Source: Sipunculus nudus (Eukaryota; Annelida; Sipuncula; Golfingiida; Sipunculidae). Taken from it: a stretch of 64,000 nt of DNA. The notes under the pieces are model-generated. The model did no database searches. It was given only the letters and a program-made list of their open reading frames with translations, and was not told where the DNA came from. Numbering within the stretch: position 1 is the stretch's first letter; each line of letters begins with the position of its first letter. A program made the position numbers and the translations under genes. The stretch is taken from NCBI GenBank assembly GCA_026874595.1, contig CM049322.1, positions 46,499,340 to 46,563,339 on the forward strand, given 5' to 3'. Below, piece by piece: positions 12,500-24,428 of the stretch.

Positions 12500-12955
12500 A
12501 TTAATGTAATGCACAGTGATAAGTGAGGGGTAACAAAAACATCAGGTAATGAACAGTGATAAGCGATAGAACCAAAAAATATTCATGTAATGAGCAGTGA
12601 AATGAATATTAATATGTGATGGTTAACAAAATTATTCATGTAATTAACAGTGTAATGAACATTGATAAATGATGGATAACAAAAAAAAATATTCATGTTA
12701 TGAGCAGTGTAATGAGCAGTGATAATTGATGGGTATCAAAAAATAATTCATGTAATAAACAGTGATATGTGTTTGGTAGCTAAAATTAATCATGTAAGTA
12801 TAATGAACATTAATAAGTGATGAGTAATAAAATTATTTATTCATGTAATGAACAGGGATTAGTGATGGGTAACAAAATAATTTATGTAATGAGCAGTGAT
12901 AAGTGATGGAGAACAAAAAATAGTCATGTATTGTACAGTGTAATGAATAGGATCG
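12500..12955 (+). repeat. Degenerate 40-58 bp tandem array, about ten units (unit 1)
   Basis: Units of the form CATGTAATGAACAGTGATAA followed by GTGATGGGTAACAAAA recur about ten times with variable A/T spacers, so the period is irregular. No open frame runs through the array. Confidence 0.8.
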
Positions 12956-13846
12956 ACTGATCCAAGAAAATTTCAACCCAACGAATGATGCTTCAGATAA
13001 AAACCACAAAATTTTAAACCCACGATATTTTCTGCATCTACAGTATACATGTCAGTGTACTAGTATAATGCACTCATATATGAAAAACCACCGTAACAGT
13101 GTGTATGTACACGTTGATGACTGTTCACAAAATCAATAACCAATTGGTTTGTACAACCCCAGGCTGATAATTTGTTTAACATTTTAACAATAAACTCTCT
13201 TCATATCTTAATTAGAAAGAGCTTTTACAAATAGAGTTTACGCCTATGCTAGAATAGCTGATAATGATAATTGTTTTCTTTTATGTTGCCCTAAATATTA
13301 AAAAGCGTTTAAACTTTATGATTACATTTTATCGACATTAAATTATGGTAATAAACAATGTAATTTCATATTTGATGAAACAGTGTTAATTGATATGAGT
13401 AATCATATAACTTAGGTACTTTTATTGGATATTATGTGAATATTCTACATATTTTAATATCAACCCAGGCCAGCTCAGCAAAGTCTACGTGGCAAGGAAT
13501 GCTGTGTCAGCACATTCCAGTTCCCTGATGTAAGCTCTGGTGAGATTTTCTTCTCATGGGGTGATACGTACCCTTTCCCAAATATAGCCAAATATATATA
13601 CGCTCATGCTGTTTTATGATTCTTATTGGCCAATAACTGTTTAATATACGCATTTTTCTGTAGCCTCATGCTGAGAGACAAACATAAAAAATGACGACCA
13701 TAGGTCGAGCGCTTGCAGGAAAAAAATTAATATTGCGAATATGACAATAACTGATGAACAGACGGACATATTGATACACTGACACATCAGAGATGACAGT
13801 TGACCAATCCAATTTATGGAGAAAGCAGAGAGGAGCAAAACAAGAT

Positions 13847-14450
13847 ATAGTTTATGTAGGTAAGGTGTATGGTTTATAAGAATGATTTATAAGAATGATA
13901 TGTTGTAGTGTTTCCAGTCCAGCAACCCCTAGCAGCTATTTTCCGAGAATGAAAAATCCTTTTTCTAGATATTGGTATAAGACATAAGATGTACCAGTTT
14001 CAAAAGGATGCCTACAAAACTGTGGCCTCTAGTGTGCTAATTGTAAGACGCAAGAACAAGCAAGCAGGCGAAATTAAGTACAACTGACAAAGAGACAGAC
14101 ATACTGACAAAGTGACACATCTAAATTAACAAATGACTAGATAAGGTTATGAAAAAAGGTGAAGAGAAACAATATGAAGAATAGTTTATGTATATAAAGT
14201 TTGAAATTTTGGAGATATGTCCAAAAATGATATGTTGTAATACAGCACCCCCTAGCGGCTATTTTCCCTAAAACAAATCTCTTTCGAGATACAAGTATTT
14301 GACATAAGATGTACCAGTTCCAAAAGGATTGATGCAAACATGTGGCCTGTAGATCGCTATATGTAAGATGCAAGTACCAGCAAGCCGACAAAACTGAGGA
14401 AAACTGACAAACTGACATTCTTACTGAGAACAAGATGGAGACCAGTCGAC
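13847..14450 (+). repeat. Diverged direct repeat, period about 336 bp (unit 1)
   Basis: TAGTTTATGTA recurs at 13847 and 14183. It is followed in both by ATGATATGTTGTA, a CAGC-CCCCTAGC-GCTATTTTCC block, GACATAAGATGTACCAGTT, AAAAGGAT and TGTGGCCT. A third partial hit (TTTGAAAGCGATTCCTGCAAA, TGTGGCCTGTAGAGTGTTGA, then a CAGACAGA run) lies at about 14647-14718. It looks like a dispersed repeat family. The equivalent in unit 2 is 33726-34330. Confidence 0.7.
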
Positions 14451-15325
14451 TAAAACAAAATATGGAGAAGACACAGAGAAAGAAATTGAGCCTTAGAATA
14501 TAAAGATATAATACTAATATTGACACACGTATGACGAATATAAATGTTGACGTTTTTGATGACCTTGACCTTAACCTTTGTTCTATTCTATATTCACTGA
14601 AAACCATAGGCTCCGAGGACTTATAATTATCAATCAACTGTGTAAGTTTGAAAGCGATTCCTGCAAAATGTGGCCTGTAGAGTGTTGAAAAACAGACAGA
14701 CAGACGAACAGACAGACAGTCATTCGTGACTTACCAACATGCTTGCCGAAATCGAAGATTCCGGCCAGCAATTAATAAACGCAGACAATCATATAAACCC
14801 CGGTTTAATTTAGATTGATTTAAATGAGATAATCCCTGTTTAATCATCGTATCAGATATAAAGATAAATAATTAACCCAAAGACGCAAATAAACACATGG
14901 CTCTCTGGCTCTAAGCCACTTCCCCTCTTTTTCAACCGAAACAAAAGTAAGCCAAATAGCATCTATAATGACAAGCATGACAGTAACTACAAAATTATTG
15001 TTATATGAAGAAAAATAGCATTAATGTCTAATAATAAGAAATGGGAAATGACACATTCGTTTCTTGTTTTTTTTTTTGTTTGTTTGTTTGTTATATAAAT
15101 CGACTAGCGGACGATTTCCAGACCCTACATTAAGCGATAGGGGCCGAGCGATCAGGGAATGACACAACAGTCCTCAAAACAATAGTTCACCTTTTATTTA
15201 ATATGATAAACATGGTATTATGTTGGTTCCCGGATAGTTCACCTTGTATAATATAAATGGTTATCCGATGGCGTATTTGTCCCCTAATTGATCACCATTT
15301 TATGATATAGTCTCCTGGGAGTATG

Positions 15326-15440
15326 GTGGTCCCCTGATAGTTAATCTTATATGATATATGGTCTCCTGATAGTGTGGTGGTCCCCTGATAGTTAATCTTA
15401 TATGATATATGGTCCCCCGATGGTTCTTCTGGTCTCCCGA
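15326..15440 (+). repeat. 51-bp tandem repeat with GGTCCCC-GATAGT motif (unit 1)
   Basis: GTGGTCCCCTGATAGTTAAT starts at 15326 and again at 15377, each followed by CTTATATGATATATGGTC. Related GGTCCCC/GGTCTCC motifs continue upstream (15225, 15310) and downstream (15595, 15637, 15776). The equivalent in unit 2 starts at about 35205. Confidence 0.75.
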
Positions 15441-15816
15441 TGGTAAACGTGTTGTATATTATTAGTTTAGATAATTTTACCAAGAACACAAACTTAGGGT
15501 TACATCCTGGATTCGATTAATTGTCCATATGAAAACTAAAATAAACTCTGGGACGTAATATGAAAAACGACTATATGGGGACTGCGATCGGTCTCCTGAA
15601 GGTTGCAATTTTATGTAAAAAAGCACGATGACTATCGGGGGACCGAAAAAACATACAACACTTACGTAAATAAGAAATTGAGAAAAATTAAAACAAGAAT
15701 AATACTTTTATGTATAATTAATTGATAGTGGAGCAATTTGAAATTACTTTGAACTGAAAATAATGAAATTGATCCGGTCCCCTGATAGTCGTGGTCCCCC
15801 ATGGTTGCATTTATAA

Positions 15817-15853
<37 letters not shown>
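15817..15853. repeat. (TA)n microsatellite, length differs between units
   Basis: About 18 TA units in unit 1. The unit 2 equivalent at 35698-35712 has about seven. Confidence 0.85.
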
Positions 15854-15855
<2 letters not shown>

Positions 15856-16759
15856 TATATGTTATTATATTTAATGAAATATCCATTTTTATATAGCCTG
15901 CACAGAACCACAAATCCCAATGATGAATTAATTTCATTATGTTTTGTTTATTTCCGACGTTCATGCTTTACATCACAATATAAGGGATCTCATATGTACT
16001 GGCTTGTCTAATTAATATAACAATCGATGGCATGGTCTTTATAAAGCTAGCTTAAACCGGTGTGAAAAAAAGTCAAAGGTGATAAGGCGAAGGACATGAG
16101 AGTCTCTGCACCCTCTGAACAATGTCTGAACAAAGGTAGCATGAATAATTGTTCAACGCATAAAAATTTCTACTGAAAGTGGTAACTCGTTTAAAACTGC
16201 AAAATGCATTCCACCATACATACCAACAATTTTCGACTGCGATTTTCAGCGACACGAAAGTAAGATAAGGTGTTGTGTTTTGTGTTAACCTTGTAGTATG
16301 TTGTTAAACGACGTCCATAAATGTAAAAAAGGGTCCCTTGATGAACATTATGCCTACCTGTAAAAATTTGCATCGAGGGATTTATATTTATATTTAACTG
16401 ATATATTATAAATTATATGAATAGAACCATAGTTTGGAAAATCCGCATTTTCATTCTTTTGTACGATTTTACTCGAAACAGACCAGAGCCCTCCCACCAA
16501 GGTAATACCCTAATTGTAAATGGGATCTATCTTCTCGCTCATCAGTATTATTAGGTTTCAAAAGTGTCAGTAAAATATTTTTTTAGGTTTTCAACTTGTG
16601 GTATTGGTTCAGTGATGGTGAGTGAAAAAGCGCAAAAGGTGGAAAAGGAAAGGACAAGAAATGTCACCGCAAGCCAGGTCTCGTGAAACGTGTCATAAAA
16701 AATTCAAGAATCAGTGTACACCTATTACTGTATGAACGTTCAGCTCATGGGATATCTTT

Positions 16760-16945
16760 CAGGGGTTATTCTAGGTATTATAACTTAGGGCCTTTACTTA
16801 CTGATTGGGGATTTTTTTTAACGTAGTTTAATAGGTAAGGGGGACCTTTTGTTGTTGGAGAGGGGAATTTTGTACAAATAACAAAAATTTTGCAAGGGGG
16901 AAGGGGCAGAAATTCGGCCCTAAAAAGGGCCTAGAATAATCCCTG
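16760..16945. mobile_element. 186-bp MITE present only in unit 1
   Basis: The segment starts CAGGGGTTATTCTAGG and ends CCTAGAATAATCCCTG, a 16-bp terminal inverted repeat with one mismatch. It is flanked by TCTTT on both sides (16755-16759 and 16946-16950). Unit 2 has a single TCTTT in the same context (GATATCTTTACTAT near 36603-36616), which is a clean empty site. A 5-bp target duplication with CAGGG ends suggests a non-autonomous DNA transposon; the superfamily is not clear from sequence alone. No coding capacity. Confidence 0.85.
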
Positions 16946-16949
16946 TCTT

Positions 16950-19600
16950 TACTATAAAAAGCTTGGAAGGCTTAGTTTATTAATATAATGTCATTTAATG
17001 TTTTTTGTGTCGTAATTCCAATTTTAATCAAGATAGAAATATGGTAGAGACACAGCAAATAAACATACTGCTTGATACTGCTATGTGGGTTCGTATTAAT
17101 AGGTCCACTAGAAATTTGGTTGGTCATACAGGTTACTTTTAATATTTTTATATATTTTATTAAAATATAATATTAAAATGAACAGAAAGTCACCAATACA
17201 TAAACCATTAGAAAGAATCCTATTTTTTTTTCTCTGCAAATTAACATACAATTTTTGGGGTCTAATATGAATTTTAATCTGTTTTAATTTATTTTTGATA
17301 AAGGGGTGTCTGCATTGGGTTTACCCTTAAATAGATAATAGCCGGAATCTTGTATAATGTTTACGTTCAGACCCAAACTTTGGAAACATAAATAGAGATC
17401 TATGAGCTTGAACTTTACTCTTGGGATTAACTGGATCTAGGATCTAGGATCCTAAACTGGATTTAGGATCAGGATATACAAATGTGCATTTTGGACTAAT
17501 TTATCACTTTCATTTAGATCCATAAACGTGAATATCGAATCACATAAGTAATCCTCATACTTTGTAGATTGAGAAAAATATAAATGTCTGGTTAAAGTAA
17601 ATTATCCCATTACTTGTTGCAAAGGGGTAAAATATATGATTGGTCAGCTAACAGGGGTTAATACTGTGACATGACTGTTATATATTTGTCTGTCTAAACA
17701 TAATAAATAAATAAATAGAAAAAAAGAGTTAAGATGACACCGCCAGTATAGGATAATTGATAAAGTTATCTATGATAAATCAACACACATATTATTTAGA
17801 TAAACTAATCCAAGAATTATAGGAAAATTGATCAATCTTTCTGAAAAGGTATTCGAAGTGCAGCAACTGTGGTGAAATATCATAATTGTTAGTCGTACAC
17901 TTGCAGATCTCTTTAATAATTAATATCTGATTCAGGAAGATACAATTTCTAGTTAAATAAAGGAAATCTGTCGTCTTTGCACTTTTCTATATAAAGACAA
18001 GTTATATAACATAAAAAAGACAGAAATAATGTAAACAAACTGTAAATTTCTTCCCATGCTGCCCAAAAATGTACTTGTTTGATGGGTTAGGATTCGACTA
18101 ATGATCATATATCAGTCACAGCAATAGCCCATGTTTTACATTACATGCAATAGTACAAACGTTCTCATAGAGACCAAACATGACTAATTGAGCTGTTGAT
18201 ATAATGTATGTTACAGGAATCTCGGATCGCTGTAGGCTATCCCACTGTAGTTTGTACTAGCTTGAAAAATTAAACCACGTATCACTTTTAAAGGAACTAG
18301 TATTCTGGTAAAATAAAGGAAAGGTTAATTACAGATGGACAGCCAGTCTGGCGGTATGAACCAAAGAATCAACGGGTAGACCTGATGACTGTAGATTATC
18401 CAGGGCTTTAATTAATTATTACAAAAAAGCTGACCTGAAAGAATTATTTTGGATTGCATTTAGTAGGTCAACATAGGTGGCGCAACAAAAGGTATATTTT
18501 GCATAATGGTCAAATTGATCAATATTTCAGTAAACTTTTTGATGACAGCTGCCGACTTTTTTGAGATATCTGCCATATTGTATGCATTCTTACTGGTAAG
18601 CGCCTTTCCTTTTGTGGTGCTAAATATGTTGTCGCCTCATAACTCGGAGAGTTCAATTTTTTTCATACTTTGCATGTTAAATGTTCGTATAAGGGTGTAA
18701 ATTGGGAAATTAAGTCAGCCCTCCGGTACACTCAAAAGCGTCTGGCTTTTATACCGTTAAATCATAGTTTTGCCATATAGCTCGCAGAATATAGGTCATG
18801 ATGCCCTTATTCTGTGGATTTCTGGGAAATTTGCCCTGGACCTATCCCAGTTTAAGTCAAAAGTTCCTAGGTTCAACTTTCATGAGCTGCTAAAGGACAG
18901 CTAAAAGTAGTTAATATGAGTAAGAAACTGCGCTGGTCGGCCATATCGGAATTCTGCAAATTAAGCATGGTTGCTTATTATTAATTTGCTAGACTTTTAA
19001 TATTTGCGTCCAGACGCATTTCCGGGACAAATAGTGACAAAATTATTTCTCTTGCGATTTATGCTTTGTCATTCCATATAATTACTAGGCTTATTAGATG
19101 GATTGAATTTTCGCGATTTTTTTTTTTATTTTACTTCGGCATTCTCGATCTTGTCGTTCAAAAAGACCTACACTGAATATAAACACTACCAGGCTCATTA
19201 ATTCAGACATAAAAATATAAACAATACCACAGGACATAAGGAAACATCGATCGAGTGGAAAATGTTGTTTATTAGATAGAGATAATTTGAAAGGTCTGAT
19301 ATAATTCAGAATAATAATCAATATATCTCTTCTTTTTCTATCAATCATTCACCTTTAGATTAGGTTTAGACGAAAGAAACTTGAATTCACGGAGGCTTTC
19401 AGGATTACTGCGAATTTTTTAACACCAAACAAAATGGAAATTACATTATATTACCTTAAATTTATGTATCTTTAATAAACGCTTAGTCATCAGTCGACAG
19501 GGACAAAGGTAATGTAATGATTTATTCAATGCTCTCAGATTTGATATCATTATTAAATAAAAAAAATGTTAATAATAGGAGATACATTGTAAGTCAGTTT
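16950..19600. other. Gene-free sequence in unit 1 (also 36610-39245 in unit 2)
   Basis: No supported gene. A short direct-repeat patch (GGATCTAGGATCTAGGATCC near 17440) is reduced in unit 2 to GGAATACTTTAGGATC. Open frames near 18506-18700 and 19094-19348 (and copies) are AT-rich, without recognisable motifs. Confidence 0.5.
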
Positions 19601-20045
19601 TTCTATGGAACAAGTCATTTATAGAGTAGTCGAAGGCGATTGGTTTCATGTTCACAAGGAGAGTTTTGATAAAACGAATAAAATCCGTTTGAAGAAAAAT
19701 ATTTAGGTGAATATGAAAAAGTGATCCATTTATTTTATATTCACTTATATCTCATTATTGTGTATTACATATATTAACAGATTGGTGGCGGAATACAATT
19801 GCAAAGCATATGCTTTATCTCTGGAACAAGTATTTATAGTGTAGCCGGAAGTGATTTGTTTCATGTTCAGTGAAATAACTTGAATAAAAAGAATAAAAGC
19901 TGTTTGTAGAATCAAATTGGTCGGATTATGAAAAATCGTTGATTTTATTTTATATAATCTTATATTATATTATTGTATGTTACATTAAATTTGCCAAATT
20001 GGTAGATGAATGCAAGCGCAAACTGTATGCTTTATCTCATAAGCA
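19600..20045 (+). repeat. Diverged direct repeat, period about 216 bp (unit 1)
   Basis: TGGAACAAG at 19606 recurs at 19822. Both are followed by TTTATAG, TTTCATGTTCA, GAATAAAA, a GAT-rich AT block, GTATTACAT/GTATGTTACAT, and a TATGCTTTATCTC end. The equivalent in unit 2 is about 39246-39691. Confidence 0.65.
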
Positions 20046-22060
20046 AACCAGACCATGTGTACTCATAGACGCATCGTGTGAAAATCCGGAATCAAGTCCA
20101 TGTTGACGTAAACGTTGAACATGGTGCCGCATTTGTGCTCATTGTTTGATCCATTCACGATCAGTTTTGATGGAACGTTCGGTCCATTTGTTGCCATTTG
20201 TCGAAGTAAATCAGTCGTAACAGTTTTGGAGAAAATTCAAAACAATTTTGGTATTTTATAAATACATTTTACCCATTAATTTTGAGGTAAATAAATACAA
20301 GGTAAATAAATATTTGAAACACTGAATATTGAAATTGAATTGCATCATAAGTTGTTTCATAGAGGTGGTCCTACGTAGATTTATTTATAGAAACAGCGAT
20401 TACGTTTTATATAGGTTGAGTTCATACAGAGTCTTCATACACATGTACCAATGACTTCCATATATCATCAGAGTCTTTTTCTATTTATTATATGTTTGTG
20501 CTTTGAAGTAAGTAGACTATATACCGATGCGTTGGTTCATTTATTTAGTATTGTATGCCATATTATATAACGGGATTAGCGTGGGATTCCAGATGTTTTG
20601 TTTAATGTTAGGTTCTGTTCATTAATGACTCTGGAACTGTTTCTTGTCAAACTCCTCAAAGCTGGTGAAGCCATTTTTTACAGAAGTATTCTGTTGGTCT
20701 ATCTTCAAAGACAACCTAGGCGTTGCACACCTCTGGAACTCGATCTTCCTAGCTGTAGTGTGTAGTGTCCATTAGTTTTTCCCGCAGAGAGCGTCAGGTT
20801 ACGAAAATACTGTGGAGTCAAGAGTCAAGAGTCATGGTCTGAAAGAACCGTTCCCGGAACGGAACTAACTTGACGCTATCTGAATTGTATTATGTACACA
20901 ATACTAGCATTCCAGAAATGTCAGTTGATCAGGAATCAGTTCACTGAAAATGGACTATGAGACTTATTCGTCTGATTCAGGCGTGTCGATGAAAGAAGGA
21001 TCGGATTTGATGCAAGTGTAGCCAGGACTCTGTGTTTTGGATTTATTTGTGTTAGTTTCCATGGTTTGATACAACAGCGTTCGCCATACCGCATGGATTA
21101 TCATCCAAGAGAACTATAGGTGCTTTTATTATTCTTGTGTATGTATGTGCGAGATTTAGCCATCTGAAATAATATTAGGAATAAAAGACACTATTTGTTT
21201 TATGCTATGATTCTTGATCTACTAAGAGTGGCTTCTCAGTAAATTTCAAATCAATTTTCTGGTACATATGTGTTTTTGTACGTTTTTAATACCTTACCTA
21301 CTTGAAAAAAAGTCAAAATAGCACTATCAACAGGGTCATCAAAGTAAAACACTTTTCCTGTGTCAGTCAAAAGTAAATAAAAACGGCATAAGTGAGTTAG
21401 GTAAAACGATAAAGTTCAGTAATATCATCCAAGTTAAGTTATACCTTGCCAAAAAAAAAACGTAAAATCCTAACTTCAGTGTAACAGGTGTTAGGGCCAG
21501 AGATGACGAATAAACGATGGTGACATGATGTTGTTTGCGCTCAGCTTCAATTCAGGATCATCAAATCATGTATCAAAATTAGAAGCCATATTTAAATTTC
21601 CTAACATAATTATTGTTTGAAATATGACTAGGTCCGACCAGGAAAAGCAATCAAATATAAAAATAACATTTTTTTATTACATTAATACCAGCTATAATCA
21701 AAGATGAACGATTAGCAAGGCATTTTACTTTCTTTGAACTGCATTAAATGAATTTAATTTTATCATTCCTCTATGAAACGATCAGTTGCAGAGAATTGAT
21801 TTTATCTATATGTCGTAGTCCGAATGGTTGCAGGCACTCATATAGCACACAACGAACTCGTGGATAAAGGTGGTGGTGTATTGTCCACCAAGGATGTCAG
21901 TCTCATCAGACTTCACACTATGCTTTCCTGGTCTTTCGCCCCTGTTAATTCTTTTAGCTTTTTCTCGACTTCCTGGGGAGCATACAACCCAAGCAGCTCT
22001 AGAAGTGTATTTGTTCTTTATTTACCTGCCGCCAATGACTAATATCCATTTACTCTTTGG
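20046..22060. other. Gene-free sequence in unit 1 (also 39692-41705 in unit 2)
   Basis: No supported gene. A perfect 7-bp inverted repeat (CCGTTCC-C-GGAACGG) sits near 20849-20863. Confidence 0.45.
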
Positions 22061-22074
22061 TCTTTGGAGCGCAC

Positions 22075-22154
22075 CCTTGTGGTCAGGACGGGACTCTTAC
22101 CCACAACATTGTGGTTCACATGTCCAACGCCCCATCCATTACGCAACGACGCTC
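22075..22154 (-). repeat. tRNA-like SINE segment A (unit 1)
   Basis: The minus strand reads CGTAATGGATGGGGCGTTGG, then an anticodon-arm-like region, then TTGTGGGTAAGAGTCCCGTC. The order resembles a tRNA A box and B box, closest to a tRNA-Arg-type body. The consensus B box (GGTTCGAGTCC) is degraded, so it is a tRNA-derived repeat rather than a gene. The 158-codon plus-strand frame across it (21870-22346) is therefore repeat-derived. Confidence 0.5.
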
Positions 22155-22251
22155 AACACAGGAAAAAGTTGGGGCTTAAAGCCATATCATGAGCTAAAAT
22201 GTTGGTCTGCATTTGCCTGCAAGAAATATCCCGAAATAGTCTTAGCGCAGA

Positions 22252-22325
22252 AGGCGATCAGAACCGGACGCGCAAACATAACCTTGCGGTCACAACTCAA
22301 GCGCCTTATCCATTACGCCACGATG
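22252..22325 (-). repeat. tRNA-like SINE segment B (unit 1)
   Basis: The minus strand reads CGTGGCGTAATGGATAAGGC, GCTTGAGTTGTGACCGCAAG (anticodon-arm-like), then TTTGCGCGTCCGG. It has the same orientation as segment A and starts about 100 bp away. The pair may be one dimeric SINE or two insertions. Confidence 0.5.
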
Positions 22326-23739
22326 GAAAAACGTTTGAAACGTTGAAAAGTGTTCGAAAAAAAAATAGCTCCTCTCATTTACTGCGTAAAGTATCATGCG
22401 ACCAAACGAGGCACACTGTTAAAACAAAAGAAAGTCAATAAATAACCTGTTTTGAAAACCGCAACCTGTGAACGACCGTAAGTAAAAATATCTATTGCTA
22501 AAGAGATACCATAGAAAACAAAACTTAACCGAAAGAAAGTAATGATCCCTGGAAGAAAACCGGGACAATATTGCATTCTTTTAAGGTAAAATGAGACCAA
22601 CTGCCAGATATTTTATCTATTTAAAGTGTATAAAGCAAACGTCCCTCCTCTTTGGACTAGACACAAGAAATACGTGTAAAATCTGCATTATCTGATGAAC
22701 GAAAAATTATCCGTGACATGGATCAGTAGTGCCAATAGCGATGACAGGTGGCAGCACCGTCTCTCTGATTTATTATATGAAACCAACATGATTCAGATAA
22801 TTACTTTTCTTCAGATTATAAAGCACATGAAGGTTGCACCAGTATGGTGGCATTGATACAAGCAAGCAGAATGGTAGGTGTGAAAACTACGGTGTGATTA
22901 CCCAGTTGTACCAATGATAGTGGATAGATATGCTTGGCACCTATATTCAGGTGAGTCACATGTCTTTACTCTTTAGAATGTTTAAATAAATGTATTTTGT
23001 AAAAAGGCTACTCATGCCACGTTTATATGAACGTGTCAACTATTTTACATGCTAAAGGGTGCTTTAACAACATTTGCAGGTACCTAACGAATAATACAGA
23101 TATGTGTCTGATGGCATTATTTAACTAAATGCGATGTCATAATTCCGACGATCTTCGGGAAAAGATTAAACGTTTTAAAACCGTTTTGAATATGGACGGC
23201 TTGAGCCTCTAAAGATTTGTTTTTTTTTTTTTTTGCTTTTGCACAGAACCTGCATGCTTTGGACTTTTGCGACAGCAGTATATCAGATAATGCAAGACAA
23301 TGTGTGGGATTTGCCTCCTATGCAAGCTTTATTTATACATTTTACTGACTTATCAATACTCAGTGTGAGTAAGATATGAACACATTTAGGATTAACTTTG
23401 TCGTAAATGTGACCAATGAGGATCGAAAAATATGTGATGAGTTGATATATTTAACTCGCATCCACGCACTCAAGGTAGCCATACCGGTGATCACCGAGGG
23501 GCAATTAGCATTGCTGGCCAAAGACCAAAGGGCAGACCGGCTCATTAAGTAACCGGGCCAATGGTTACCATCTTTGATCTATAACCTACGCCACAAAAAG
23601 TCTCACCGCAGGCACCGAGTAAGGAAGATATGCAGAACAAGATTTACACTGGGGTTAAGAAACCTTGTTACCTGTTTGATCTTTCGCTAAGGCGCCTGTG
23701 ACAGGGCGCAGCCATTGACTCATGACAAATGTTGTTCCA

Positions 23740-23939
23740 GAACTTCTCGGCGGTGGTTGCATTAGCGGGGTCGCATTAGCGCTGGGGCCAGGAAATCTGG
23801 TCGTAATTCTGAATTCAGGGGTGGTCGTAATTTTGAGTTATTTATAAACATAAATAAACTAAAAAATGGGACTTAGCAAAGTGGTTGTAATTGCGGGGTG
23901 GTCGCACTTGTGGGGTGGTCGCAAGGCGGGGTTCCACTG
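23740..23939 (+). mobile_element. Pogo/Tigger-like transposon terminus (unit 1)
   Basis: A G-rich segment with repeated GGGGTGGTCG words ends in GGCGGGGTTCCACTG followed by TA. The reverse complement, TA-CAGTGGAACCCC, has the form of pogo/Tigger-type termini (CAGTGGAACC next to a TA target). No opposite end with this terminus was found nearby, so it seems to be a solo end or a decayed copy. It abuts the TATA box of the downstream gene. Confidence 0.45.
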
Positions 23940-24086
23940 TATATAAACACACTCTGTATAAGTGCAGCAGGACTAACATCCGTCAAGATCCTTATCAGTG
24001 CGTTGCGTATAATGCGAAGTTCATTTCAACTGCAAGCAGGCATCGGATACAAAAATGTCTTTACTCTGTTGAGGTCCGTAATCAAC
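23940..24086 (+). promoter_or_regulatory. Putative core promoter and 5' leader, unit 1 gene
   Basis: A TATATAAAC box (23940-23948) precedes a leader (AAGTGCAGCAGGACTAACAT onward, about 23963) that is conserved, inverted, in both left-end copies (near 1090-1010 and 1615-1500 on the minus strand). Conservation of the leader up to the TATA position, with different sequence beyond it, supports a promoter. The transcription start is inferred. Confidence 0.45.
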
Positions 24087-24141
24087 ATGGGGATATATTT
24101 AGTGATAGAAATATTTTTCGTCTTTCTTTGCTTACCAGAAG
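24087..24141 (+). CDS. Signal-peptide exon 1, unit 1 gene
   Basis: 55-nt exon encoding MGIYLVIEIFFVFLCLPE and the first base of a Gly codon, ending before a GTAAGG donor. It splices in phase 1 to the acceptor at 24428. The hydrophobic run (about residues 3-15) fits a secretion signal. Length and phase match the first exons at 1415-1469 and 54225-54279, which is why this ATG was chosen over upstream open frame. It is identical in unit 2. Confidence 0.65.
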
Positions 24142-24428
24142 GTAAGGAGCTGTTACATCCCATATTTATGTCATTTAATGTAAGATACCTAAACAATTGT
24201 ACCAATTGGCTCGAGCACAATTGTGAATGAGATTGATTTTGTTAACCTTAAAATATACAATATTTTAAAATCGTATTGGAAATAATAAGTGATAATACAT
24301 ATAACCTTACTGAATAATATTAAAAGAATACTGAAGATGTTAAATCTGATTTTTATTTCGACTGTTTACTCTCTTTGTTATTGTACTGTAAAATAATTTC
24401 AATATAACAGCAGCCTTTTGTATTCCAG

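Noticed and set aside
9171-12955. CRISPR-like arrays
   Set aside because: Tandem repeats have irregular spacing without unique spacers of constant length, and the DNA is eukaryotic.
20849-20863. Perfect inverted repeat CCGTTCC-C-GGAACGG
   Set aside because: Too short and isolated to assign a role.
21870-22346. 158-codon frame, repeated at 41516-41992
   Set aside because: It runs through two tRNA-like repeat segments and has no protein-like motif.
23983-24370. Alternative start just before exon 2 in units 1 and 2 (MLNLIFISTVYSLCYCT near 24338) with a 41-nt intron
   Set aside because: The splice phase does not match exon 2, the intron would be extremely short, and a 55-nt first exon with correct phase exists upstream at 24087.
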